Shown piece by piece: positions 1 through 9,784 of a DNA stretch of 64,000 nt; position 1 is the stretch's first letter, and every line of letters starts with the position of its first letter. The translations under genes were made by a program, and so were the position numbers. The stretch covers positions 248,001 through 312,000 of the forward strand of contig NZ_SJNX01000001.1 of the NCBI RefSeq assembly GCF_004331075.1, in the 5' to 3' direction. This DNA is from Acinetobacter brisouioides (GTDB taxonomy: Bacteria > Pseudomonadota > Gammaproteobacteria > Pseudomonadales > Moraxellaceae). The notes below the pieces were generated by a model. The model saw only the letters and a program-made list of their open reading frames with translations, was not told the origin of the DNA and ran no database searches.

Positions 1-2
1 CA

Positions 3-1532
3 ATGTCTGCTCCTGAAGGATTACAATTTCCAATTGACCCGCAAACCCATCGTGCCAGCACCTCACGTACAGGCAAACAGATTATTTCTGAAGCACTGGC
101 TTTGGTTGACAACAAATTGTCGCAACAAGTGCTGAAGGAAAAGAACTGGCGCAAGCGTTATCCGCATTATTTTAAGGCAATGGTGCATCACGGTATTTTA
201 TATCAGGATAACCCTTTCAAGATTGCCAGTCAGGGTTTACATAAGGCGCATCAATTATTTGAATTTTACCGCGATAATCAGCACCACTCGCTTAAAGATT
301 TTATGCGAGTACCACATATTCAGAATTTACATAGCATCACAATCAAAGGGAAAGGTCAGCACATACCAGAGTGGTATATTCCCTACCACGGCCAGGAACT
401 TAGAGGACAAGCCCTACTTGATCAGATTGTAGCTTGGGAAGAGCAAGGTATTATTGAACCTAGCCATGTGGATGCCTTACGTGAGGTTCAGGCACATCCA
501 GAATGGCTCGATTTGTCAAATTACCACATGGTGCTGTTTGGCGCAGGTTCAGAAGCAGGCCCTCTGACTTGGCTTTGCAAATGGAAAGCCAACATTGTCG
601 CGATTGATCTGCCTAATGAAAAAGTTTGGTCACGTATTTTAAATACGATAGAACAAGGCAATGCAACACTGATCGCACCTAGTCAGGAACCTCTTGCAAA
701 TGACTCTTCGATCAGTGAGTTAAGTCATAAACTGGGTGCAAATTTGCTGACCCAAACGCCTGAAATTGCAGGTTGGCTCGCTCAAATGCCTCAGCGCCTG
801 CATATGGCAGCCATTGCTTATCTGGATGGCGAAAAACATGTCCGCGTTGCGATGGCAATGGATGCAATCATGCAGTATGTCAGCGAACAGAAACCTGACT
901 CCAGCCTGATGTTTATGTGTACTCCTACCGACGTCTACGCGGTTCCTAAACATGTGGTTGAGCATTGCAAGCAAAAATCCAGAGAACGCTCTACCATTGA
1001 AAAATTGCTCGCCAAAGGCGTTTCAAATCTTAGTATTCGTCATTTCCTAAAACCACATTCTCGCGAGCTCTATCATTCGAACAATGGTAAAGATTATGCG
1101 ATTGCGGATTGTCTGGTTATTGAACAAGGCCCTAACTATGCTCTTGCTAAGCGAATTCAGCAGTGGCGAGCCATTATGGCACGAGAACAAGGTCAGCATG
1201 TCTGTATCAATATCGCACCATCGACCACCACACACTCTGTGACTAAAAACCCACTACTTAAAGCTGCATTTAATGGTGCACATTTGTTTAATGTAGAAGC
1301 CTTTCAACCAGAAACTACTAATGCGCTCATGGCAGCGATGTGGATTCATGACCTACGCAACCCTAAAGCGCTTGCCAATCCGAATAATCAGCTGGATCAT
1401 CCACTGGAATTGCTCATGGATGGTGCCAATCATGGCGGTATGTGGAACGCAGCTTATTTGGTTCGAAGTGCATTACCATTTGCTGCAATTTATGGGTTAG
1501 TGGCCGATAAATTCCCATTAAATAAAAAATAA
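3..1532 (+). CDS. Uncharacterised protein with a Rossmann-like motif
   Basis: I do not recognise a characterised family. The 509-residue protein has no signal peptide or clear membrane span. Near residue 178 it carries a hydrophobic strand followed by GAGSEAGP and, about 20 residues on, an acidic IDLP. This looks like an NAD(P)- or SAM-binding Rossmann beta-alpha-beta unit. The C-terminus contains DGANHGGMWNAAYLVRSAL. The ATG lies only three bases into the window, so its ribosome-binding site cannot be seen and the true start may be further upstream. It converges on the phosphate transporter gene and shares a bidirectional hairpin with it. Dehydrogenase or methyltransferase activity would be a guess. 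Confidence 0.6.
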   Translation: MSAPEGLQFPIDPQTHRASTSRTGKQIISEALALVDNKLSQQVLKEKNWRKRYPHYFKAMVHHGILYQDNPFKIASQGLHKAHQLFEFYRDNQHHSLKDFMRVPHIQNLHSITIKGKGQHIPEWYIPYHGQELRGQALLDQIVAWEEQGIIEPSHVDALREVQAHPEWLDLSNYHMVLFGAGSEAGPLTWLCKWKANIVAIDLPNEKVWSRILNTIEQGNATLIAPSQEPLANDSSISELSHKLGANLLTQTPEIAGWLAQMPQRLHMAAIAYLDGEKHVRVAMAMDAIMQYVSEQKPDSSLMFMCTPTDVYAVPKHVVEHCKQKSRERSTIEKLLAKGVSNLSIRHFLKPHSRELYHSNNGKDYAIADCLVIEQGPNYALAKRIQQWRAIMAREQGQHVCINIAPSTTTHSVTKNPLLKAAFNGAHLFNVEAFQPETTNALMAAMWIHDLRNPKALANPNNQLDHPLELLMDGANHGGMWNAAYLVRSALPFAAIYGLVADKFPLNKK

Positions 1533-1580
1533 GCCGTTGTCTTTAAGCTACTCAACAGAATCATTAAATAACAAGACATA

Positions 1581-1610
1581 AAAAAAGCTTTGCCGAGGCA
1601 AAGCTTTTTT
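1581..1610. terminator. Bidirectional intrinsic terminator
   Basis: A near-perfect 14-bp inverted repeat (1581-1594 with 1597-1610) has A tracts on the left and T tracts on the right. It can therefore end transcripts from both the upstream plus-strand gene and the minus-strand pit gene. Confidence 0.85.
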
Positions 1611-1636
1611 TATTTGAATCTGTCTTTGGAACTTTC

Positions 1637-3256
1637 TTAAACAAAGCGTAAAAACAGCCAGTATAAACCACCAGATAAACAGATCGTTGCGGGTAAAGTC
1701 AGTACCCAAGCCGAAATAATATTACGGATAGTGATCCACTGTAAACCAGACTTATTGGCAACCATGGTTCCAGCAACCGCACTATTTAAAACATGTGTGG
1801 TTGACACAGGTAACCCAAAACTATCTGCCGCAGCAATCGTACTCATCGCAACCAGTTCAGCCGACATACCTTGAGCATAAGTCATATGGTTTTTACCAAT
1901 ACGCTCGCCCACTGTAACCACAATACGTTTCCAGCCAACCATAGTTCCCAAGCCTAACGCTAGAGCAACTGCCACTTTCACCCATGTTGGAATGTATTGT
2001 AAGAAACCATCCAAACTCTTTTGATAAGCTTTCACGGTTTTTTGCTGCGTAGCATCCCACTTTGGTAAAGCTTCTGCTTTGTCCAAAGTTTTCAAAGCAC
2101 TGCTACTTAAATACATTTCATTGCGAATTTGGCTGACTTGCTGTTCAGGAATATCTTTTAATGATGCGTATTGTGACAATTCATGACCTAAATGATGCGT
2201 TGTACTTGCCAAAGCTGGCAGTACATCAGGCGTAACCTTTTTATTTTGAATGTACTGAGTCAAAATAACGCGGGCTTTATCATCTTCAATATGGGCATAA
2301 TCTGTCGAAATCGCAGGCGCTGTTTGCTGCGATAACGTAATAAACTGACTAACCTGATTAGTGTCCAGATTTTTGTTGAGTGAATATGCTAATGGCACTA
2401 ATCCAACCAAAATCAGCATAATCAAGCCCATGCCTTTTTGACCATCGTTTGAGCCATGCGCAAAACTGACACCCGTACAGGTGAAAATCAATAAAGCACG
2501 GACAATCGGTGGCGGTGGTGTATGACCATTTGGCGCATCAAACAGACTGAGCTGGCGTTTAAAAACAAACTTCACCAAGACAAAAACAATCGCTGCAAAT
2601 GCAAAACCGATCAATGGTGAAAATAGCAATGCCTTCCCGACTTTGAGAAGTTGTGTCATGTCAATGCCGCTGGTTCCTGTAGAGGCATTCAACAAATGAT
2701 TCATTAACCCCACACCGAGAATGGAGCCAATCAGGGAATGTGAACTTGAAGCAGGAACCCCCAAAAACCACGTACCCAAGTTCCAGATAATCGCAGCGAT
2801 GAGCAAAGCAAATACCATGGCAAAACCTGCGCCACTGTTGACATTGACAATCAACTCAACTGGCAGCAATGCAATAATACCGTAGGCAACTGCACCACTT
2901 GCTAACATCACACCAAGGAAATTACAGAATCCTGACCACATCACTGCAACAGGTGCAGGCAATGCATTGGTATAGATGACTGTCGCGACAGCATTGGCGG
3001 TATCGTGGAAACCATTGACAAATTCAAACCCCAATGCAATGAGCAAAGCGGTTGAAAGTAAAATTACTGAATATAAATTTAATGGCGGAACATGTGCCAG
3101 ATCAGCACTGACTTGAAAACCAATGTAAATTAAGGTCGCAATAATGACCGTTAAAAATACAGGCACAAAAAACTTAGGAGTTGGTGCATGTACATTTTTT
3201 GATTTCGTTGAATCAAATTGCACTGACTTTGGCGCAGAGGGAATATTCGAATTCAT
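1637..3256 (-). CDS. pit: PiT-family inorganic phosphate transporter
   Basis: This is an inner-membrane low-affinity phosphate (metal-phosphate) symporter of the PiT family, 539 residues. The two duplicated PiT signatures are visible. The N-terminal copy reads FVNGFHDTANAVATVIYT (about residue 79) and the C-terminal copy lies around STIAAADSFGLPVSTTHV. Roughly ten hydrophobic segments are split by a long hydrophilic insertion (about residues 300-425) between the halves, as in larger bacterial PiT proteins. The first 25 residues are polar and cytosolic. No strong ribosome-binding site precedes the ATG. A Pho-box-like repeat lies about 50 bp upstream, which would make it phosphate-controlled. 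Family assignment is secure; choosing between PitA and PitB is not possible. Confidence 0.93.
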   Translation of the reverse strand: MNSNIPSAPKSVQFDSTKSKNVHAPTPKFFVPVFLTVIIATLIYIGFQVSADLAHVPPLNLYSVILLSTALLIALGFEFVNGFHDTANAVATVIYTNALPAPVAVMWSGFCNFLGVMLASGAVAYGIIALLPVELIVNVNSGAGFAMVFALLIAAIIWNLGTWFLGVPASSSHSLIGSILGVGLMNHLLNASTGTSGIDMTQLLKVGKALLFSPLIGFAFAAIVFVLVKFVFKRQLSLFDAPNGHTPPPPIVRALLIFTCTGVSFAHGSNDGQKGMGLIMLILVGLVPLAYSLNKNLDTNQVSQFITLSQQTAPAISTDYAHIEDDKARVILTQYIQNKKVTPDVLPALASTTHHLGHELSQYASLKDIPEQQVSQIRNEMYLSSSALKTLDKAEALPKWDATQQKTVKAYQKSLDGFLQYIPTWVKVAVALALGLGTMVGWKRIVVTVGERIGKNHMTYAQGMSAELVAMSTIAAADSFGLPVSTTHVLNSAVAGTMVANKSGLQWITIRNIISAWVLTLPATICLSGGLYWLFLRFV

Positions 3257-3683
3257 GCAGTCATGTAAAGAGGATCAAAAAGTCCCCTTATTCTTCATTT
3301 AAATTATGACAATTATATGACATTCCCTTTCACAGAAAAATGAATTTTTTATTTTTTAGCATATTTTGAACGAGTTGGTAAAAATCTGATCTATTTTGAT
3401 TCAATTACACCTTAACTTTGCACGAACACATCACTTCACTGCTGACTAAATTGCCATACAAATATTGCAAATTAATGAAACTTTTAGTTTGTATGAAGTT
3501 TTTTTGGAAAAAAATGAGCAATGAGCAACTCAGTTAACGCTTTTTGCAGAGTATAAAAGCGTAATCAATAAAGCTTATAAGAAACCAGCATGATTAAAAT
3601 CGCTATTTTTGCTCAAAAAACATCAATCACGAGTATAATAAGCGCATTTTCTCGCTGTTGCCCTTGGCTATATAAGGCTGTGT
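3257..3683. other. Divergent pit-metH intergenic region
   Basis: This 427-bp AT-rich spacer separates two divergent genes. Besides the Pho-box-like repeat, a TATAAT at 3634-3639 about 45 bp before metH could be its -10 element, with a weak TTGCTC 19 bp upstream. A TAAGG (3673-3677) serves as the metH ribosome-binding site. I saw no cobalamin-riboswitch-like conserved B12-box sequence, and no gene. Confidence 0.5.
3306..3323 (-). promoter_or_regulatory. Pho box (PhoB site) upstream of pit
   Basis: Read on the minus strand, two 7-mers, ATGTCAT and TTGTCAT, are separated by exactly four AT bases. This is the arrangement of the PhoB box (CTGTCAT-N4-CTGTCAT). It ends about 50 bp before the pit start codon, where it could replace a -35 element. 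PhoB control is inferred from the motif alone. Confidence 0.6.
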
Positions 3684-6600
3684 ATGTCGACACTCAACAC
3701 TTTAAAACAAATCCTTTCTCAACGTATTATGATGCTCGATGGTGCAATGGGTACCATGATCCAGCAACATCAATTACAGGAACAAGATTATCGAGGTGAG
3801 CGCTTTGCCGACTGGGCACATGACTTAAAGGGTAACAATGACTTACTGGTCTTGACCCAACCTGACATTATTCAGGGTATTCATGAAGCCTACCTCGAAG
3901 CTGGCGCTGATATTATTGAAACCAACAGTTTCAACGGAACACGGGTTTCAATGTCAGATTATCACATGGAAGATCTGGTTCCTGAAATTAACCGTGAAGC
4001 AGCACGTCTGGCTAAAGCTGCATGTGAAAAATACTCTACTCCAGATAAGCCGCGTTTTGTGGCAGGTGTGCTTGGACCAACATCGCGTACCTGTTCAATC
4101 TCTCCTGATGTGAACAACCCTGCTTTTCGTAACATTACTTTCGATGCGCTTAAAGACAACTATATTGAATCTACACTTGCCTTAATTGAAGGTGGTGCAG
4201 ACATTATCCTGATTGAAACCGTATTTGATACACTGAACTGTAAAGCGGCCATTTTTGCGGTGGAAGAAGCTTTCCAGCAGTTAGGTCGTAGCTTACCGAT
4301 TATGATTTCGGGTACGATTACCGATGCTTCTGGTCGTACTTTAACAGGTCAAACTGCTGAGGCATTCTGGAACTCGGTTCGTCACGCCAACGTCTTGTCG
4401 GTAGGTTTTAACTGTGCGCTGGGTGCAGATGCCATGCGTCCACACGTTAAAACCATTAGTGATGTTGCTGATGTGTATATTTCTGCGCATCCAAACGCTG
4501 GCTTGCCAAATGCTTTTGGTTCTTATGATGAAACTGCTGATCAAACCGCAGCCTTTATTCGCGAGTTTGCAGAAAGTGGCATTATCAACATTGCAGGTGG
4601 TTGCTGTGGTACAACACCTGCACATATTCGTGCCATTTACGAAGCCGTTAAAGAATTACCACCACGCCAAGTCCCTGAAACCATTCCAGCTTGCCGTTTA
4701 AGTGGCTTAGAACCGTTTAACATTTATAACGACTCGTTATTTGTCAACGTTGGTGAACGTACCAACGTGACAGGTTCAAAAAAATTCCTGCGCCTCATTC
4801 GTGAAGAAAAATTTGCCGAAGCTTTAGAAGTTGCTCAGCAACAAGTTGAAGCTGGCGCGCAGATCATCGACATCAACATGGACGAGGGAATGCTTGATTC
4901 AGAAAATGCCATGGTGCACTTCTTGAATCTGGTCGCGTCTGAACCTGATATTTCACGTGTGCCAATCATGATTGACTCCTCTAAATGGGAAATCATTGAA
5001 GCAGGCTTAAAATGTGTACAAGGTAAATCTGTCGTTAACTCCATCTCCTTAAAAGAAGGTTATGACGAGTTCGTGCATAAAGCACGTCTGTGCCGTCAAT
5101 ATGGTGCTGCCATTATTGTCATGGCATTTGACGAAGATGGGCAAGCAGATACCGCAGCACGTAAACGTGAAATCTGTAAACGCTCTTATGACATTTTAGT
5201 CAATGAACTCGGCTACCCATCTGAAGATATTATCTTCGACCCGAACGTGTTTGCCGTGGCAACAGGGATTGAAGAACATAACAACTACGCTGTGGACTTT
5301 ATTGAAGCGACGGGTTGGATTAAGAAGAACTTACCAAATGCCATGATTTCAGGTGGTGTCTCTAACGTTTCGTTCTCATTCCGTGGTAATGAACCTGTAC
5401 GTGAAGCGATTCACTCGGTGTTTTTATACTATGCTATCAAGCAAGGCATGACCATGGGGATTGTCAACGCCGGTCAAATGGCGATTTATGACGATATTCC
5501 TAAAGAACTCAAAGATGCTGTTGAAGATGTTGTTCTGAATCAGAATCAAGGCGAATCTGGTCAAAATGCAACAGAAAGACTACTTGAAATAGCTGAGAAA
5601 TATCGTGGTCATAGCGGTGCACAGCGTGAAGCTGAAAATCTTGAATGGCGTAATCAATCAGTTGAAAAACGTCTTGAATATGCTTTAGTCAAAGGGATCA
5701 CCACTTATATTGACCAAGATACCGAAGAAGCCCGCTTAAAAGCGAAACGCCCTCTTGATGTGATTGAAGGCGCATTGATGGATGGTATGAACGTGGTTGG
5801 TGACTTGTTCGGTTCAGGTAAAATGTTCTTGCCACAAGTCGTCAAATCAGCCCGCGTCATGAAACAAGCTGTGGCTTGGCTTAACCCGTACATCGAAGCA
5901 GAAAAAACAGGCAGCCAATCTAAAGGTAAAATCCTGATGGCAACCGTAAAAGGTGACGTACATGATATTGGTAAAAATATTGTAGGCGTGGTCTTGGGTT
6001 GTAATGGTTACGATATTGTTGACCTTGGCGTGATGGTTCCTGCTGAGAAAATTTTACAAACCGCCATTGATGAGAAATGTGACATCATCGGTTTATCAGG
6101 TTTGATTACCCCTAGTCTGGATGAAATGGTGTTTGTTGCCAAAGAAATGCAGCGCAAAGGTTTTAATATTCCATTGATGATTGGTGGTGCAACCACATCT
6201 AAAGCACATACAGCCGTCAAAATTGAACCCCAATACCAAAATGATGCAGTGATTTATGTCGCCGATGCTTCGCGTGCTGTGGGTGTTGCCACGACACTTT
6301 TATCTCAAGATATGCGTGGTGCATTTATTGCCGATCAACGTGCGGAATATGACAAAATCCGTGAACGTTTAGCCAATAAACAACCCAAGGCTGCGAAACT
6401 TAGCTATACAGAATCAGTTAAAAACGGCCTAAAACTTGACTGGAAAAGTTATGTACCACCTGTACCAAACTTTATTGGGACACAGGTCATCAAGAACTAC
6501 CCTCTCGATGTACTGGTAGAATACTTTGACTGGACACCATTCTTTATTTCTTGGAGTTTAGCAGGTAAATTCCCGAAAATTTTAGAAGATGAAGTGGTTG

Positions 6601-7370
6601 GTGAAGCAGCAACCGATCTGTACAACCAAGCACAAGCCATGCTCAAAGATATTATTGAAAATAAACGCTTTGACGCCCGTGCGGTGTTTAGTTTATATCC
6701 TGCCAAGCGTACAGGTGCAGATACCGTGACTGCTTATGATGAGTCTGGCAATGCCACCCATCACTTTGAACATATTCGTCAGCAGTCTGATAAAGTCACA
6801 GGCAAGCCGAACCTGTCCTTGGCTGACTTTATTGCACCAACCGATGACCATCAGGACTATTTGGGTGGCTTTACGGTTTCGATTTTTGGCGCAGAAGAAA
6901 TTGCCAATGACTATAAAGCCAAAGGTGATGATTACTCAGCGATCTTAATTCAGTCTTTGGCAGACCGTTTTGCTGAAGCATTTGCTGAGCACTTGCATGA
7001 GCGTATCCGCAAAGAGTTCTGGGGTTATCAAGCCAATGAAACTTTAAGCAATGAAGAATTGATTAAAGAAAAATATGTCGGGATTCGTCCTGCACCTGGC
7101 TACCCTGCCTGTCCTGAACACTCAGAAAAAGCAACCTTGTTTAACTGGCTTGGTTCAACCGAGAAAATCGGCACACAGCTCACCAGCAGTTTTGCGATGT
7201 GGCCACCTTCATCTGTGAGTGGTTTCTACTATAGCTTGCCACAAAGTGAATACTTTAATGTCGGCAAGATTTCGCAAGATCAGTTAGAAGATTATGCTAA
7301 ACGTAAAGGTTGGACGCTAGATGAAGCCAAGCGTTGGTTAGCACCGAATTTAGATGATTCGATTGCTTAA
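3684..7370 (+). CDS. metH: Cobalamin-dependent methionine synthase
   Basis: MetH transfers a methyl group from 5-methyltetrahydrofolate to homocysteine through bound cobalamin, making methionine in the cytosol. The 1228 residues match the full-length four-module enzyme. The N-terminal homocysteine-binding barrel has its zinc cysteines in GFNCALGAD and GGCCGTTP. The pterin-binding module begins around residue 350 ([14 protein letters not shown]). The cobalamin module has the DVHDIGKNI histidine motif near residue 760. The C-terminal SAM reactivation domain has [15 protein letters not shown]. Transcription appears monocistronic and ends in a repeat-derived hairpin just after the stop codon. Nothing is missing. 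Confidence 0.98.
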   Translation: MSTLNTLKQILSQRIMMLDGAMGTMIQQHQLQEQDYRGERFADWAHDLKGNNDLLVLTQPDIIQGIHEAYLEAGADIIETNSFNGTRVSMSDYHMEDLVPEINREAARLAKAACEKYSTPDKPRFVAGVLGPTSRTCSISPDVNNPAFRNITFDALKDNYIESTLALIEGGADIILIETVFDTLNCKAAIFAVEEAFQQLGRSLPIMISGTITDASGRTLTGQTAEAFWNSVRHANVLSVGFNCALGADAMRPHVKTISDVADVYISAHPNAGLPNAFGSYDETADQTAAFIREFAESGIINIAGGCCGTTPAHIRAIYEAVKELPPRQVPETIPACRLSGLEPFNIYNDSLFVNVGERTNVTGSKKFLRLIREEKFAEALEVAQQQVEAGAQIIDINMDEGMLDSENAMVHFLNLVASEPDISRVPIMIDSSKWEIIEAGLKCVQGKSVVNSISLKEGYDEFVHKARLCRQYGAAIIVMAFDEDGQADTAARKREICKRSYDILVNELGYPSEDIIFDPNVFAVATGIEEHNNYAVDFIEATGWIKKNLPNAMISGGVSNVSFSFRGNEPVREAIHSVFLYYAIKQGMTMGIVNAGQMAIYDDIPKELKDAVEDVVLNQNQGESGQNATERLLEIAEKYRGHSGAQREAENLEWRNQSVEKRLEYALVKGITTYIDQDTEEARLKAKRPLDVIEGALMDGMNVVGDLFGSGKMFLPQVVKSARVMKQAVAWLNPYIEAEKTGSQSKGKILMATVKGDVHDIGKNIVGVVLGCNGYDIVDLGVMVPAEKILQTAIDEKCDIIGLSGLITPSLDEMVFVAKEMQRKGFNIPLMIGGATTSKAHTAVKIEPQYQNDAVIYVADASRAVGVATTLLSQDMRGAFIADQRAEYDKIRERLANKQPKAAKLSYTESVKNGLKLDWKSYVPPVPNFIGTQVIKNYPLDVLVEYFDWTPFFISWSLAGKFPKILEDEVVGEAATDLYNQAQAMLKDIIENKRFDARAVFSLYPAKRTGADTVTAYDESGNATHHFEHIRQQSDKVTGKPNLSLADFIAPTDDHQDYLGGFTVSIFGAEEIANDYKAKGDDYSAILIQSLADRFAEAFAEHLHERIRKEFWGYQANETLSNEELIKEKYVGIRPAPGYPACPEHSEKATLFNWLGSTEKIGTQLTSSFAMWPPSSVSGFYYSLPQSEYFNVGKISQDQLEDYAKRKGWTLDEAKRWLAPNLDDSIA

Positions 7371-7530
7371 ATCCCCCTCGATCCCCCTTTGATAAAGGGG
7401 GAGGATTTTATTTCAATCCAACCTTACCCTAACTCCCCTTAAAAAGATGGGATGTCATGTGAATAAATGGATTACTTGACAGCCCCTCCCTTTTTTAAAG
7501 GGAGGTTGGGAGGGATTGAATTGATCTTTA
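7371..7530. repeat. GGGAGG/CCTCCC palindromic repeats, left flank of island
   Basis: Two inverted repeats are evident: CCCCCTTT/AAAGGGGG at 7383-7401 and CCTCCCTTT/AAAGGGAGG at 7485-7505. They are linked by related C-rich and G-rich stretches that form a larger imperfect palindrome. Similar sequence recurs at 8409-8523 on the other side of the HEPN gene. The first hairpin directly follows the metH stop and probably also acts as its terminator. Confidence 0.75.
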
Positions 7531-7578
7531 AATAAAAAATATATAATTTATCAATTAAATATTTTAGAAAACTATCAA

Positions 7579-8409
7579 ATGGCAATAATTAAAAAATTTG
7601 ACTTAGCAAGTTTAGAATCTATTTGTAAAATTTTAGGTGAGACTACTGATGGACTTACTGGAACAGAAATTAGTAAATATCTATCAGAATGTAATATTAA
7701 AGACCCTCAAATAAATTCAACTAAGTGGAAACGTTTATATGATTCATTAACCCTTAAACAAAAAGAAGATCAATGTGCAAATAATATTGTTGCTTTTATT
7801 CAGCACGTGATTAGACCGTCTCGCCATGTAGATAATCAAAACTGGTTTGAGCACATAAGGACAAAATTAAATTACGTTCTTTCATTTGAAGGTTATGAAA
7901 TTACTGAAAGCGGTTCTATTAAATATGTAAGTACAGTAAAAACATTTTCAGAAGCAGAAGAACGTGCATCCCAACTTAAAAAGATTCTTATAGACAGAAA
8001 TATACACCCTGATGTGCTCTCATTTTGTAAAGCTGAATTATTAGTCGACAATTATTTCCACGCAGTTTTTGAAGCAACTAAAAGCATTGCTGAAAAGATC
8101 AGAGTCAAAACTAATTTAACTAGTGATGGTTCTGAATTAGTCAATCAAGCATTTTCATACAAAGGGAAAGTTCCCTTTTTAGCTTTAAATAATCTAACTA
8201 CAGAAAGTTATCAAAGTGAACAAAAAGGCTTTATGAATTTATTGAAAGGAATATTTGGAACGTTTAGAAATACAACAGCTCATGCACCTAAAATCACTTG
8301 GAAAATTAATAAACAAGATGCTTTAGACATTTTATCAATGATTTCACTTATCCATAGAAAATTAGATAACGCCATTGAAGCTAAAAAGATATATGAAGGA
8401 AGTGTTTAA
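7579..8409 (+). CDS. Ymh/TIGR02391-type HEPN-domain protein
   Basis: The 276-residue soluble protein ends in a domain resembling the Ymh (TIGR02391) family. Within it is RNTTAH (Arg230 to His235), which fits the R-N-x3-H catalytic motif of HEPN ribonucleases. HEPN proteins are frequent toxins or abortive-infection effectors that cleave RNA, so an antiphage or stress role is plausible but inferred. The N-terminal half (LTGTEISKYLSECNI, then KWKRLYDSL) looks helical and may sense or bind a partner. The ATG has no clear ribosome-binding site. The gene is visibly more AT-rich than metH and lies between two copies of a palindromic repeat, so it is probably acquired. No antitoxin gene is obvious. 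Confidence 0.72.
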   Translation: MAIIKKFDLASLESICKILGETTDGLTGTEISKYLSECNIKDPQINSTKWKRLYDSLTLKQKEDQCANNIVAFIQHVIRPSRHVDNQNWFEHIRTKLNYVLSFEGYEITESGSIKYVSTVKTFSEAEERASQLKKILIDRNIHPDVLSFCKAELLVDNYFHAVFEATKSIAEKIRVKTNLTSDGSELVNQAFSYKGKVPFLALNNLTTESYQSEQKGFMNLLKGIFGTFRNTTAHAPKITWKINKQDALDILSMISLIHRKLDNAIEAKKIYEGSV

Positions 8410-8523
8410 TCCCCAACCCTCCTTTAAAAAGGAGGGAGCTACGCAAATCCATTACCATCATCAAATTCACGTAAAGTCCTCCTTTACCAAAGATGAGAAA
8501 CTAAGTTTCGCAAGAGGGGGATT
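8409..8523. repeat. GGGAGG/CCTCCC palindromic repeats, right side of HEPN gene
   Basis: CCCTCCTTT (8417-8425) pairs with AAAGGAGGG (8428-8436). A second, more diverged C-rich/G-rich pair extends from about 8475 to 8523 around a short GAAACT-A-AGTTTC palindrome. The sequence resembles the left-flank repeat at 7371-7530. It overlaps the stop codon and last codons of the DUF559 gene on the minus strand. Confidence 0.7.
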
Positions 8524-8881
8524 CCAGTCTATGTTTCGCAATACCATAAATCTGCTCTACCACCCTATCAGTTTCAGTCAAAACCTGTCGATTACTGAAC
8601 CTCAAAACCATAAGCCCCAACTCGCTTAAAGCCTGATCTCTGACTTGATCTGCTAGAAGTCCATCTTCAGTGTAATGTTGTCCACCATCACACTCAATGA
8701 CCAAATTCACTGCGGCACAGTAAAAATCCACGATAAAATTGAGAATGGGCTTTTGACGGTAAAACTGTAATCCTAAAATTTGCTTACGACGTAATCTTTG
8801 CCATAGCAATTGCTCTGCATCAGTCATGTTGCTACGCAAATCGCGTGATGGAAGTTTTAAATTTTTGTTATATGACTGCAT
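8501..8881 (-). CDS. DUF559 endonuclease-like protein
   Basis: This 126-residue protein has the DUF559 layout: an N-terminal LRSNMTDAEQLLWQRLR helix, then FYRQKPILNFIVDFYC, then the core LVIECDGGQHY. The Asp of VDF and the Glu and Gln/His of the core resemble the PD-(D/E)xK/Vsr nuclease fold. Biochemical function is largely unknown in this family. I chose the internal ATG at 8881, which has an AAGAG ribosome-binding site seven bases upstream. The in-frame ATG at 8926 lies inside a TATTAT that looks like a -10 element. The last codons run into the palindromic repeat, so the C-terminal tail appears to be repeat-encoded. Confidence 0.8.
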   Translation of the reverse strand: MQSYNKNLKLPSRDLRSNMTDAEQLLWQRLRRKQILGLQFYRQKPILNFIVDFYCAAVNLVIECDGGQHYTEDGLLADQVRDQALSELGLMVLRFSNRQVLTETDRVVEQIYGIAKHRLESPSCET

Positions 8882-8984
8882 TGACACACTCTTGGTTTTT
8901 ATCTGTTCTTTTAGACATCTTCGCATAATATCTGCCAGATAAAAACAGTACTAAGTTGCTTGTTTTAATTCTTTTTTTATAAAT

Positions 8985-9008
8985 AAAAAAGCCCCTTAAT
9001 AGGAGCTT
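8985..9008 (-). terminator. Intrinsic terminator of yaeQ
   Basis: On the minus strand an 8-bp stem with one G-U pair (9001-9008 with 8989-8996) and an ATTA loop is followed by a run of Ts, just past the yaeQ stop. Confidence 0.8.
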
Positions 9009-9033
9009 CTTTTCAAATTAAGCGACTCAGAGA

Positions 9034-9564
9034 TTACTGCAACTTAATCCACTCAACTACAGCTTGACCAGCATCACTCATCAGCGTCCATTCACCATCC
9101 ATAATGTTGAGCTGCAACTGCATGGTACGCTCACATAACGCTTGGATTGCTGTGGTGGTTTCTTCACTCAGTTGCCAAACTTCAACATTTTTTAAAGTTT
9201 TTAATTTACTGCTACGCTTATACCATTCTGTCACCGAGCTACCATAGGCAATAACAGCCACTTGTTGACAACGCGCACTGGCTTTTTTTACTTTATCTTC
9301 ATCAGGGCAACCCACTTCAATCCATTTTTCGAGTAGACCTGTTAAATCTTTCTGCCACAATGCAGGCTCATTCACTTCAAATAAATCTTTGGTAAATTCA
9401 AGTTGCTCATCGGCATAACGAGCAAAAGCCAAAACACGCACCATTAAACGCTCGATGGTTTCTGATGGATGTAATGCCATCGTCAATTGATAATCACCAT
9501 AATTGTGATGATCCATATCCGCAATATTGAGGTCTGCTTTATAAATCGTTGCTTTAAGTGCCAT
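9034..9564 (-). CDS. yaeQ: YaeQ family protein
   Basis: The 176 residues align along their whole length with YaeQ. The N-terminal MALKATIYKADLNIADMD strand, the LHPSETIERLMVRVLAFA helix and the core containing LTGLLEKWIEVGCPDEDKVKKA are all present. YaeQ has a compact nuclease-like (PD-(D/E)xK superfamily) fold. Early work linked it to suppression of RfaH-dependent haemolysin defects, but its biochemical role remains unclear. No signal peptide is seen, so it is cytosolic. The gene has its own terminator and no same-strand partner close by. Confidence 0.92.
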   Translation of the reverse strand: MALKATIYKADLNIADMDHHNYGDYQLTMALHPSETIERLMVRVLAFARYADEQLEFTKDLFEVNEPALWQKDLTGLLEKWIEVGCPDEDKVKKASARCQQVAVIAYGSSVTEWYKRSSKLKTLKNVEVWQLSEETTTAIQALCERTMQLQLNIMDGEWTLMSDAGQAVVEWIKLQ

Positions 9565-9784
9565 GTGCTACAAATTACCTAAAAAATCCGCGCCTAGCAT
9601 AACCAATTTTAAATGCCCGTGTAGAAATTTTTCAGACCAACATCAAATTGGGATTGTGATGTTTCAAGCTCTGTAATGATCACATGAAATAAAACCGCCC
9701 ACTGAATTTAGTTTTATAACAACAAGAGAAACCTTGGATACTTAATTATTTAAGTCGTTTTCCCTTCTTTCATAATCATTCATA

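Noticed and set aside
3257..3683. Cobalamin riboswitch before metH
   Set aside because: No recognisable B12-box or long structured leader; the likely promoter lies only about 45 bp before the start.
7371..8523. Repeats considered as a CRISPR array
   Set aside because: Only a few palindromic copies with irregular spacing and a gene between them; no constant repeat-spacer pattern or cas gene.
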